Shown here one piece after another: positions 24,088-32,488 of a stretch of DNA of 64,000 bases; position 1 is the first letter of the stretch; each line of letters opens with the position of its first letter. The stretch is taken from positions 1 to 64,000 of the forward strand of contig CAZBAK010000005.1 in the NCBI GenBank assembly GCA_964489715.1, given 5' to 3'. The position numbers and the translations under genes are program-made. The notes beneath the pieces are model-generated. The model was not told the origin of the DNA, ran no database searches, and saw only the letters and a list, made by a program, of their open reading frames with translations. This DNA is from Tissierella_A sp964489715. Its GTDB lineage: Bacteria > Bacillota > Clostridia > Tissierellales > Tissierellaceae.

Positions 24088-24927
24088 AGTTTTTCAACCT
24101 GGTCTTCTCTGCCAAGAACTACCATGGTATCTCCCAGTCCTAATATTTCATCAGAGCTTGGATTAAATATCCACTTATTGTCTTGCTTTCTTATGGCAAG
24201 GATAATCAAGCCTGTTTTTTTCAGGTATTCTGACCTCTCTTAAGGTCTTACCCTTTATAGAGGATGACTCTAAGACTTCAACATCTTCTAGATCTAGTAC
24301 TACATCACCTGCATGTGTCATTACATCCAAAAATGAAATAACAGTTGGCCTTAGCATAAGGGCGGCCATTCTACTTCCACCTATCTCATTTGGAGATATG
24401 GTGTTGTTTGCACCAGCTCTCTTTAGCTTATCATCAGCATACTCCTCTATTGCCCTGGAGACAATATATAGATTTTCATTTTTGCTTCTAGCTGTTAGAA
24501 CAGTATCTTCATCTTTTTCTATAACTAGAAATTCAACATTGGCCTTTTGAAACTGTCTTATGGCATTCATACCAGTCTCTCCTGCACCACATATTATATA
24601 GTGATTTTCTAACTTTTTTATGTCTCTTTCCATCTTTTTCTGCCTCCAAGCGATTTTTAAATCTCCCTCTAAAAGTGAACGCACTATACTAGAGAATAGA
24701 TAACCTACTGTGCTAAGACTTATAAGAATAAGGATTATTGAAAAGATCTTAGCCTCTTCATCCATAAGGGCAATCTCTGCATATCCTACAGTTGATATGG
24801 TTATAACTGTCATATAGAGAGCATCAAGCAAGTTTACATCTAAGAGTAACTTATAGCCTATAGTACCTACAAGAAAAAGGGATAAAATAAGTGTTAATAT
24901 AAAACCTATATTTTTTTTATCTTCCAT
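24075..24927 (-). pseudogene. Two-TM potassium channel with TrkA/RCK domains, frameshifted near the 3' end
   Basis: The intact-looking frame (24175-24927, 250 residues) has two TM helices flanking a pore with the filter TISTVGYAE, then an RCK/TrkA_N domain (HYIICGAGETGMNAIRQFQ) and the start of TrkA_C (IKGKTLREVRIPEK). It then runs into a 7-A homopolymer (plus-strand T-run 24215-24221) and stops 13 codons later. Removing one A continues the frame as TGLIILAIRKQDNKWIFNPS, then SDEILGLGDTMVVLG and stops at 24075, a complete TrkA_C domain (283 residues). So this is a sequencing error, a recent frameshift or a slippage site. Function: ligand-gated K+ or cation channel in the membrane. Confidence 0.85.
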
Positions 24928-25000
24928 AGAAAACTCCTCGTAACTTTTTTTAAATTATATCACACAAGTATCTTCTTTAATATAGATAGAGCTAAAAAAA

Positions 25001-25041
25001 CTTCCAGCTAGATAGTCTAGAAAAGACTATCTAGCTGGAAG
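25001..25041 (-). terminator. Terminator of glutaredoxin gene
   Basis: An 18-bp perfect stem (CTTCCAGCTAGATAGTCT and its complement) is followed on the minus strand by seven T residues. It also shields the K+ channel gene downstream. Confidence 0.88.
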
Positions 25042-25050
25042 CAATATATT

Positions 25051-25290
25051 TTATAATTTGCCCTGATCATCTAGCTTCTTTAAATCATCAAATCCACCAA
25101 TTAGCTCACCATCTATAAATACATAGGGAACTGTACTTTGACCAGTTTCCTTGATCAGTTCCTGTCTCTTATCTTCATCTTCTTCTATATTGTGCTCCAC
25201 ATATTTAAGACCCCTGCGATCTAATAATTGTATGGCCCTCTTACAAAAAGGACAATAACCCCAGGTATATAGTTCAATATTTTTTTCCAT
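25051..25290 (-). CDS. Glutaredoxin (GrxC-like)
   Basis: A 79-residue thioredoxin-fold protein with the dithiol active site GYCPFCKRA near residue 13, the cis-proline loop TVPYVFIDG and the GGFDDL glutathione-side motif. It reduces disulfides or glutathionylated proteins, with glutathione or another low-molecular-weight thiol; which thiol this organism has is not shown here. Single gene, strong terminator behind. Confidence 0.92.
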   Translation of the reverse strand: MEKNIELYTWGYCPFCKRAIQLLDRRGLKYVEHNIEEDEDKRQELIKETGQSTVPYVFIDGELIGGFDDLKKLDDQGKL

Positions 25291-25377
25291 ATCTTAATCC
25301 CTCCATTTGTTTGCTAGTATAAATATATATGTCCATAAGTAGAAAAATTAAACATATTTATATAGATGGATAGTTGC

Positions 25378-27096
25378 CTAGGCCCTTATATCTACAAAGT
25401 CAAATTTTTCTACATCAAACAGTCCCATATCAGTAAGCTTTAAGCTTGGAATAACTGGTAGGGCCATAAAGGCTAGGGTCATAAAAGGGTCAATATCCTT
25501 GCTGACACCTAACTTGTCATAGGAAATCTCTATCATTTCCTTTAAAGTTTTATTGGTCTCTTCTATGGCTTTACTGGTCATAATTCCACCTATCTCAAGA
25601 GTTAAGCTCTTTAAAACTTCTCCCTGGGAAACAACCACAATCCCACCACCTATTTCTTGAAGATGCTTAGAAGCCAATATTATGTCACTATCATTGTCCC
25701 CAACAGCTATTAGATTATGAGAATCATGTCCTATGGTAGAGGCTATAGCTCCGTTTTTAAGGCCAAAGTTTTCTATAAGTCCCACACCAATATTGCCAGT
25801 TAGATTATGTCTTTCTGCTACTATAAGCTTTAATATATTATTATCTGAAAATACAAAGCGTCCCTCTTTAACTTCTACATTGCGAACATTGTTTTCTGTT
25901 ACTAGACTGTCCTTTAGGACACCTATAACACGGGCCCTATTACTATCTAGGGGAATCTGTATATCTTCTTCACTTATATCAAGAAGCTTAACACTGTCTG
26001 TCATATTTTCAGGTAGATACTCATCTACTGAAAATAGAGCTTCACCATCTTGGGCTACAAGTTTACCGTCCTTAAATACATTTAATATATTAAAGTTCTC
26101 TAAATTATCTACTACCACTAAGTCTGCCCTATAGCCAGGAGCTATGGCACCCTTAGCTTTTAGTCCATAGCATTCAGCAGAGTTAAGACTGGCTATTTTT
26201 ATGGCGTCTATAGGATCTATACCTTCTTTTATAGCAAGTTTTATATTAAAATCTATACTTCCTTCACTGATTAAATCCTCAGGATGCTTATCATCTGTAC
26301 AAAACAAGAAGCGTCTTAGATTGTCCTTGTCTACAACTTTTATAATATTTCTTAAATCCTTAGCTGCTGACCCTTCTCTTAAGAGTATATACATACCAAG
26401 TCTTAACCTATCTATAACTTCTTCTGGAGTTGAACATTCGTGTTCTGTGTCTATTCCAGCTAGCTTATAAGCATTTAAATCCCTTCCACTAATCATGGGA
26501 CCATGGCCATCTATTACCCTATTATTGAATAAAACTAGCTTTTCTAAAACTTCACTATCTCCTGCTATTACATCTGGATAGCTCATCATCTCTCCCAAAC
26601 CTATTACATTTTCTTCTTCCATAAGACTTTCTAAATCCTTAGCCCTTAAAATAGCCCCTGCATTTTCGAATTTTGTAGAAGGTACACAAGAAGGAAGCAT
26701 TATATTTACATCTAGAGGTAGATTTTTGCTTTCATCTATAATATATTTTATTCCATCTAGACCTTTTACATTTGCTATTTCATGGGGATCAGCCATGATA
26801 GTTGTTACTCCCCTTGGAACTATTACTCTAGCAAATTCTGAAGGTGAAGACATAGAAGATTCAATATGAACATGGGAATCTATAAAGCCAGGAAGTAAAT
26901 ATTTACCTTCTAGATCTATTTCACTTTCACCTTTATACTCTCCTATACCTACTATGATACCATCTCTTATAGCTACATCTCCTTTGATTATTTCATTTGT
27001 AAAAACGTTGACTACATGTGCATTTTTAAGAACTAGTTGAGAATCTAGCTTACCACTTGCATTTTGTATAAGATTACCTAAAGTTTGTGTTTTCAT
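25378..27096 (-). CDS. ade: Adenine deaminase
   Basis: A 572-residue amidohydrolase: LPGFIDSHVHIESSM (metal-binding HxH), MADPHEIANVKG, IDGHGPMISG, and FCTDDKHPEDL carry the family's metal and substrate ligands, and the C-terminal adenine-deaminase domain is complete (GGIVVVSQG, LKLTDMGLFD). It converts adenine to hypoxanthine and ammonia for purine salvage. No purine riboswitch was seen in the 264-bp upstream spacer. It matches the purine locus at 58-64 kb in theme, although it is not close. Confidence 0.95.
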   Translation of the reverse strand: MKTQTLGNLIQNASGKLDSQLVLKNAHVVNVFTNEIIKGDVAIRDGIIVGIGEYKGESEIDLEGKYLLPGFIDSHVHIESSMSSPSEFARVIVPRGVTTIMADPHEIANVKGLDGIKYIIDESKNLPLDVNIMLPSCVPSTKFENAGAILRAKDLESLMEEENVIGLGEMMSYPDVIAGDSEVLEKLVLFNNRVIDGHGPMISGRDLNAYKLAGIDTEHECSTPEEVIDRLRLGMYILLREGSAAKDLRNIIKVVDKDNLRRFLFCTDDKHPEDLISEGSIDFNIKLAIKEGIDPIDAIKIASLNSAECYGLKAKGAIAPGYRADLVVVDNLENFNILNVFKDGKLVAQDGEALFSVDEYLPENMTDSVKLLDISEEDIQIPLDSNRARVIGVLKDSLVTENNVRNVEVKEGRFVFSDNNILKLIVAERHNLTGNIGVGLIENFGLKNGAIASTIGHDSHNLIAVGDNDSDIILASKHLQEIGGGIVVVSQGEVLKSLTLEIGGIMTSKAIEETNKTLKEMIEISYDKLGVSKDIDPFMTLAFMALPVIPSLKLTDMGLFDVEKFDFVDIRA

Positions 27097-27265
27097 AATT
27101 CCTCCTTGAACGATTTATATATTAAAATACTCTTATATATTATGATATCACTTTAAAGATTTATGTATATATAAGCTTTAACTAAAGAATAAAAGAAAAT
27201 AAAGAAAAAATACTCTTTTCCAACAATATTAACTAGATTTAGAAAATTAAAAAATATTTAACTTA

Positions 27266-27293
27266 TTGCATTGTCAGAATAATTTGATATAGT
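27266..27293 (+). promoter_or_regulatory. Possible promoter of ROK-family gene
   Basis: TTGCAT at 27266-27271, 16-bp spacer, TATAGT at 27288-27293, about 65 bp upstream of the gene. Good but not perfect, in a very AT-rich spacer. Confidence 0.4.
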
Positions 27294-27360
27294 AAAAGAA
27301 TAAGAAACTTATAAATATATATTTCATATAATAAAACTATAAATTAAAAGGGTGAAAAGG

Positions 27361-28227
27361 ATGAAAATTTTAGCATTAGACATCAACAAAAAAAGTATAA
27401 AATCAGCTATTTCAGATCTAGATGGAAATATAGAAAATCTTAAAGTAAGTGACAGCCCAGCCAGTGAAGGAGCTCAGGCCCTGCTAGAAAAACTCATAGA
27501 AACAATTCATAGCTATGAAGACTTTGACAAAATCGCCATAAGTACAGTGGGCAAAGTAGATAGAAAAAGTGGAATTATTATCCAGGCTGACAAGAGTATA
27601 GAAGGATATGAGGGAACTAAGCTTAAGGAAATATTAGAAGAAAGATTTAAAAAAACAGTAGAGCTAGAGAGTCATGAAAATGCCTTAGCCTTAAGTGAAA
27701 AGCACTTTGGAAGGGCCAAAGAAACTGAAAACTTCCTATGTGTAACATATGGACATCTTATTGGAGGAGCTATAGTTATAGATTCTAAACTATACAGAGG
27801 TCAAGATGGCCTAGCAGGAGATTTTGGAAATATAATAACCCATAGATTTAAGGATAAATATACTAAGGGCTTTTACAATAGATATGCTTCTGAAAAAGAG
27901 TTAATACTTATGGGAAAGGTCCTATCACAGGATTATGCAAGTGTAGAGAGAATATATGAAGAGTTCGAAAAGGGAAATCCTTCCATAGTAAGAGTGATGG
28001 AAGATTGGACATTTGAGCTTTGTATAGGACTTGTATCCCTGATAAATACATTTAATCCTTCCAAGATAATAGTGGGTGGAGGAATAATGGAAGAAGAAAA
28101 AATTGTTAAGATGGTAGAGGAAAAGCTTAAATCCATGCTTCAAGAGGGATTTGGAGAGCTAGAAATAATGCAGGCTTCCTTGGGTGATAAGGCAGCTCTT
28201 GTGGGAGCAGCAAGTCTATATATATAA
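27361..28227 (+). CDS. ROK-family protein with altered active-site motifs
   Basis: A 288-residue sugar-kinase-fold (ROK/NagC) protein. It keeps the N-terminal phosphate-1 loop position (ILALDINKKSIKSAI), a C-terminal adenosine motif (KIIVGGGIMEEE) and GLAGDFGNI. However, the usual catalytic NDA motif reads HENA, the phosphate loop lacks the DxGGT glycines, and the Zn-binding CxCGxxGC segment of typical ROK sugar kinases is missing. It may be a divergent kinase or an inactive binding protein. ATG 27361 is chosen because AAAAGGGTG precedes it; GTG 27352 is an alternative. Followed by a strong terminator. Confidence 0.7.
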   Translation: MKILALDINKKSIKSAISDLDGNIENLKVSDSPASEGAQALLEKLIETIHSYEDFDKIAISTVGKVDRKSGIIIQADKSIEGYEGTKLKEILEERFKKTVELESHENALALSEKHFGRAKETENFLCVTYGHLIGGAIVIDSKLYRGQDGLAGDFGNIITHRFKDKYTKGFYNRYASEKELILMGKVLSQDYASVERIYEEFEKGNPSIVRVMEDWTFELCIGLVSLINTFNPSKIIVGGGIMEEEKIVKMVEEKLKSMLQEGFGELEIMQASLGDKAALVGAASLYI

Positions 28228-28236
28228 GTCTATTTT

Positions 28237-28280
28237 AAGGATTATTCTATAACAATATTGTTATGAATAATCCTTTTTTT
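28237..28280 (+). terminator. Terminator after ROK-family gene
   Basis: A long stem, AAGGATTATTC...AACAAT against ATTGTT...AATAATCCTT, followed by seven T residues. Confidence 0.88.
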
Positions 28281-28386
28281 CTCTAAAAACTATTTAGTAT
28301 AGGATCTTATCTTGTTAAAACTTGATAACTAGCAGACTTTAAGGATACAATACTAGTATAGAGTTAGATTAAAAGGAGGGTTTATC

Positions 28387-30075
28387 TTGATTATAGGTCT
28401 TGATATGGGAGGTACCCATATAGATGGAGTTATTATAAAAGATAATAGAATAATAAATACAATCAAAAATCCTACAGATAAGGATGATTTATTCAATTCG
28501 ATTTGGTCAACTTTAAAAGAATTGTTAGAGGATTATGATAAATCAGATATAAGGAGAATAAATCTCAGCACTACTATATCTACCAATGCCATAGTAGAAG
28601 ATAAGATTTCTTCAGTGGCTATGATTATTCAAGCTGGACCAGGATTAAATAGTGATTTTCTAGCATGTGGCAGGGAAAATAGTTTTATTTCTGGCTATAT
28701 AGATCATAGGGGAAAGCTAGTTGAAGAATTCCACAGGGGAGAAATAGATGAGGCTAGAAAATTATTTAAAGAAAAAAATATAGATTCTTGTGGTGTGGTT
28801 ACTAAATTTTCCACAAGAAATCCAGAAAATGAAATAAGAATAGGAGATATGTTAGAAGAGGATTTTCAGCATATAAGTCTTGGACACAGAATGTCTGGTA
28901 AGCTTAACTTTCCAAGAAGGGTCTTTACTTCATATTTAAATTCAGCAGTCCATAGTACCTTTGAAGAATTTTCAAAGAATATAAAGCTTTCTCTTAAAAG
29001 AGAGGGAATAGAGGCTCCAGTATTTATCTTAAAGGCTGATGGTGGAACCATGGACATTCAAACTGCAGAAGAGAGGCCAGTTGAAACAATACTTTCAGGT
29101 CCTGCAGCTAGCTTTACAGGAATGAGTTCCATGCTAGAGACAGAGGGAGATTCCATACTATTAGATATTGGAGGAACCACTACAGATATATTCTTTTTAG
29201 CAGATGGAGTTCCCCTGTTTGAACCTTTAGGAGCTGAGATCTCAGAATATAAGACCCTTGTTAGAGCTGTTTATAGTAGATCAATAGGCCTAGGTGGAGA
29301 TAGCTCTATAAATATAGAAGATAATAAGCTGCAAATAGGACCAAGAAGGATGGGCAAGCCCTATGCTTTTGGAGGACCTAGTCCTACACCTACAGATGCT
29401 ATGATATTTTTAAATCTAATAGACATAGAGAGAGAAGCTTATAAAGAAAGAGCAAGAGAAGCTATAGAAATTCTAGCTAGTAAATTAGATCAAAAGCCAG
29501 AAAGACTAGCTGAAGATATACTGCTGGAAATGGGAAATATCATAAAGAGAAAGACAGATGAATTGTTGTTAGAAATAAATAGTAAACCTGTATATACAGT
29601 AAGAGAACTATTAGATGGAAAAGAGATAGTTCCAGAATCCATAAATATTATAGGTGGACCTGCTAAAGCCTTGGCAGCTATATTAGAAGATAAATACAAG
29701 TTAACTTGTAAGTATCCAGAAAACTATAGTGTGGCAAATGCTGTAGGAGCGGCTCTTGCTAAAACTACTGTAGAAATAACAATGCTAGCAGACACTGCCC
29801 AGGGTATATTAACTGTTTCAGACCTGGGAGTACAGGAAAAAATCCCTAAGGATTTTACTTTAGAAGATGCTAAAAAAAGAGCTAGAGAGCTATTGGAAGA
29901 GGCGGTTATTGCCATGGAGGGCAAGGGCCATAGCATAGAAAGCGAAATAACTGAAGCCAGTAGTTTTAACATGATAGGTGGATTTCTCACAAGAGGTAAA
30001 AATATAAGAGTCAAAGCACAGATAAAGCCTGGATATATTTTAAAACTGAGGAGTGGTGAAGATTATGAAGGCTAA
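28387..30075 (+). CDS. Hydantoinase/oxoprolinase (HyuA-like) family protein
   Basis: A 562-residue ASKHA-fold protein with the family N-terminus (MIIGLDMGGTHIDGVII), LSTTISTNAIVE, a central ILKADGGTMDIQTA then RPVETILSGPAASFTG, and LLDIGGTTTDIFFL. It covers the Hydant_A_N and Hydantoinase_A domains but ends without the C-terminal extension of the longest oxoprolinases. Members open cyclic amides (hydantoin, 5-oxoproline) or carboxylate ketones with ATP; the substrate here is unknown. No HyuB partner is next to it. TTG start with AAAAGGAGGG. Its end overlaps the HDAC-like gene by 11 bp. Confidence 0.88.
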   Translation: MIIGLDMGGTHIDGVIIKDNRIINTIKNPTDKDDLFNSIWSTLKELLEDYDKSDIRRINLSTTISTNAIVEDKISSVAMIIQAGPGLNSDFLACGRENSFISGYIDHRGKLVEEFHRGEIDEARKLFKEKNIDSCGVVTKFSTRNPENEIRIGDMLEEDFQHISLGHRMSGKLNFPRRVFTSYLNSAVHSTFEEFSKNIKLSLKREGIEAPVFILKADGGTMDIQTAEERPVETILSGPAASFTGMSSMLETEGDSILLDIGGTTTDIFFLADGVPLFEPLGAEISEYKTLVRAVYSRSIGLGGDSSINIEDNKLQIGPRRMGKPYAFGGPSPTPTDAMIFLNLIDIEREAYKERAREAIEILASKLDQKPERLAEDILLEMGNIIKRKTDELLLEINSKPVYTVRELLDGKEIVPESINIIGGPAKALAAILEDKYKLTCKYPENYSVANAVGAALAKTTVEITMLADTAQGILTVSDLGVQEKIPKDFTLEDAKKRARELLEEAVIAMEGKGHSIESEITEASSFNMIGGFLTRGKNIRVKAQIKPGYILKLRSGEDYEG

Positions 30076-31366
30076 AAATAAATTAGGATTGGTATTCTTT
30101 CCTGCTTTTGACTGGGCTATAAGTCCAAGTCATCCAGAGAGGGAAGAGAGACTGCTATATACTCAAGATCAAATTTTTGAAGAGGGAATAGATGATATAG
30201 AGGGCATAGATATGTTCAATCCCATAGTGGCTAGTGAAAAGGATATACAGAGGGTTCATTTTTGCGTTCCAGATGTAGCTTCTAGACTAACAGAGTCCCA
30301 TTTTGTATCAGTTGGAGGTGCCATAAAAGCTTCTCAAGCTGTTATGAATGGACAAGTGGATAAATCCTTTGCCCTAATTAGACCACCAGGACATCATGCT
30401 CACAGGGTAGTATATGGGGATAGGGGATTTTGTGTGGTAAATGTGGAGGCAGTAATGCTAGAAAGAATGCGACAAGAATTTGGACCCTTAAGGGCGGCTA
30501 TAGTTGATACAGACTGCCACCATGGAGATGGAACAGAGGATATATATTGGAATGATCCAGACACCCTCTTTATCTCCTTTCATCAAGATGGAAGAACACT
30601 TTTTCCAGGAACTGGTTATATTGAAGACCTTGGAGGACCATCAGCCTATGGCTTAAATGTAAATATACCCCTACCTCCCAATACTGGAGATGAGGGCTTC
30701 CTACATGTACTAGAAAATGTTGTAATGCCCATACTAGATGATTATAAGCCAGATATTATAATAAATTCTGCAGGACAAGACAACCACTATACAGATCCTA
30801 TTACCAATATGAACTTTACAGCTCAAGGATATGCAAAATTAAATAGTATACTAGATCCAGACATAGCTGTTCTAGAAGGAGGCTATTCCATAGAGGGGGC
30901 TCTTCCCTATGTAAATTTAGGCATAATACTAGCCATGGCTGGACTTGATTACTCTAAGGTTCATGAGCCAGACTACAATCCAGAAAAACTAGTACAGTCC
31001 CAGGACATAACAGACTATATTGAGGAAACTTCAAAGATTGTCCTAGACAAATGGAAGAAGAGAGAAAGTTTAGCCTTGGAGAAATTTAAGGGTTTAGAAC
31101 TAGTTCAAAAGTCCAAGCAAATATACTATGATACAGACGGCATATTAGAAAATCAAGTTCAACATTTTAAGAGATGTCCTAATTGCTCAGGAGTAAACTG
31201 GATAGACTCTAAATCAGATAACGGCTTCCATATCTTAGCAGTAACCATACCAAGAGATGGATGTTCAGTTTGTATAGATGAGGGATATAGTATGTATAAG
31301 AGGCTGGATAAAAGATATACCAACAAATATTTACAGGATAAGGTAAATGATAAATATTTTGAATAA
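30065..31366 (+). CDS. Histone-deacetylase-family (AcuC-like) amidohydrolase with C-terminal Zn ribbon
   Basis: A 433-residue arginase/deacetylase-fold protein. Catalytic motifs are visible: RPPGHHAHR, DTDCHHGDGTEDIYW (metal Asp/His) and SAGQDNHYTDP, then EGGYSIEGALP. After the catalytic domain, two CxxC pairs (RCPNCSG and CSVC) form a probable zinc ribbon. The fold hydrolyses acetyl-amides such as acetyl-polyamines or acetyl-lysine; the real substrate is unknown. ATG 30065 with GAGGAGTGG upstream is preferred over GTG 30053. The overlap with the HyuA-like gene suggests a joint role in breaking amide bonds, which is inference. Confidence 0.85.
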   Translation: MKAKNKLGLVFFPAFDWAISPSHPEREERLLYTQDQIFEEGIDDIEGIDMFNPIVASEKDIQRVHFCVPDVASRLTESHFVSVGGAIKASQAVMNGQVDKSFALIRPPGHHAHRVVYGDRGFCVVNVEAVMLERMRQEFGPLRAAIVDTDCHHGDGTEDIYWNDPDTLFISFHQDGRTLFPGTGYIEDLGGPSAYGLNVNIPLPPNTGDEGFLHVLENVVMPILDDYKPDIIINSAGQDNHYTDPITNMNFTAQGYAKLNSILDPDIAVLEGGYSIEGALPYVNLGIILAMAGLDYSKVHEPDYNPEKLVQSQDITDYIEETSKIVLDKWKKRESLALEKFKGLELVQKSKQIYYDTDGILENQVQHFKRCPNCSGVNWIDSKSDNGFHILAVTIPRDGCSVCIDEGYSMYKRLDKRYTNKYLQDKVNDKYFE

Positions 31367-31410
31367 AAAATTAGCTAAAAGTCTTGGTAGACTTTTAGCT
31401 AATTTTTTTA
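31364..31410. terminator. Bidirectional terminator between HDAC-like gene and prsA
   Basis: A 20-bp perfect stem (AAAAAATTAGCTAAAAGTCT and its complement) around a 4-base loop, A/T-flanked on both sides, serving two convergent genes. Confidence 0.9.
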
Positions 31411-31422
31411 TGGATTTAGTCC

Positions 31423-32307
31423 TTATTCTGTATCAGTTAAGGAATTAGTTATTTCATATTCTTCAACTGTCTTTGCATACCAAGCATTGAAAGCTTCTGG
31501 CATCTTTGACTCTACTAGTATGTTTTTTATAGTTTCCTTATTTTCTTCTAGGCTAGTTACCTTTTCTTCCTTCTTCTCATTTACTACAATTATGTGGTAG
31601 CCATGTTCAGTTTTAATTGGCTCACTAACTTCTCCTATTTTTTGACTAAAAGCTGCTTTATCAAATTCTGGGACCATTTTACCTCTACCAAAGAATCCAA
31701 GATTTCCGCCCTTGTCCTTGCTTCCCGGATCTGTAGAATATTCCTTTGCAAGCTCTTCCATGTCTCCTCCATCATCTAACTTATCTTTAACTTCATTAGC
31801 TAGTTCTTCGGAATCTACAAGTATATGGCTAGCATCAACTTCTTCCCCTTGAGTAAATTGTTCTTTATTTTCCTCATAGTATGCAGTGATTTCTTCATCA
31901 GTTACTTCTAGATCATCTGCTAAAAGTTTTTCAAGTGAAATTTTATTTACTATTTCCTCTTTTAACTTGTCTAGTGTCATATTAGATTGTTCTAGAGCAG
32001 CATCTAAACCTTCTTTTCCACCATATTGCTCTTCTATTGCTTCTACTTCCTTGTCTATTTCTTCATCAGTGATCTCAATATTGTTCTTTTCTATTTCTAG
32101 TTCTACTAATTTTTCACTGATCAATGAATTTAAAGTTTCAGCTCCGTATCTTTCAACTAGGATATCATTTAGCTCTGACTGTGATATTTCTACCTCCCCT
32201 ACTGTTGCTACTACTTCTTTTTCTTCACTGCTACAAGCAGTCATAGTAAGGGCTAAAACAAGAACTAATGCCAGAACTATGTATTTTACATTTTTAAAAC
32301 TTTTCAT
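31423..32307 (-). CDS. prsA: Foldase lipoprotein, peptidyl-prolyl isomerase (PrsA-like)
   Basis: A 294-residue extracytoplasmic foldase. Signal peptide with lipobox MTAC (Cys25), an N-terminal SurA/PrsA helical chaperone region (VATVGEVEISQSELNDIL), a parvulin PPIase domain (VDASHILVDSEE, YSTDPGSKDKGGNLGFFGRG, MVPEFDKAAF, TEHGYHIIVV) and a C-terminal helix. It helps exported proteins fold at the membrane-wall interface. Single gene on the minus strand, sharing a bidirectional terminator with the HDAC-like gene. Confidence 0.93.
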   Translation of the reverse strand: MKSFKNVKYIVLALVLVLALTMTACSSEEKEVVATVGEVEISQSELNDILVERYGAETLNSLISEKLVELEIEKNNIEITDEEIDKEVEAIEEQYGGKEGLDAALEQSNMTLDKLKEEIVNKISLEKLLADDLEVTDEEITAYYEENKEQFTQGEEVDASHILVDSEELANEVKDKLDDGGDMEELAKEYSTDPGSKDKGGNLGFFGRGKMVPEFDKAAFSQKIGEVSEPIKTEHGYHIIVVNEKKEEKVTSLEENKETIKNILVESKMPEAFNAWYAKTVEEYEITNSLTDTE

Positions 32308-32488
32308 TATATATTGCTCCTTTATTATTTATTTAAGACTAAAACTCAAGCCTATATATTTAAATATATCACAAAAACTTATATTGATTGTGGTATATTT
32401 ATGTAAATTATCTATAGGCGAAGCAAAGATAGCCTCAATCCTTGCTTCACTAGGCAAATCTTAACAGGTATTTCTTTTAGCTAGCATA

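Noticed and set aside
24215..24221. Programmed ribosomal frameshift in the K+ channel gene
   Set aside because: An A-run alone is compatible with slippage, but there is no clear stimulatory structure and homopolymer sequencing error is simpler; reported as a frameshift of undecided origin instead.
25733..26470. Long open frames opposite the adenine deaminase gene (and similar antisense frames opposite mnmE, yidC/jag, ATPase and others)
   Set aside because: They mirror codon structure of well-identified genes on the other strand and have low-complexity Ser/Ile/Leu-rich translations typical of antisense shadows.
32310..32488. Hairpin GAAGCAA...TTGCTTC after the P-type ATPase gene
   Set aside because: The arms are short, the loop is long and no T-run follows on the minus strand, so it was not called a terminator.
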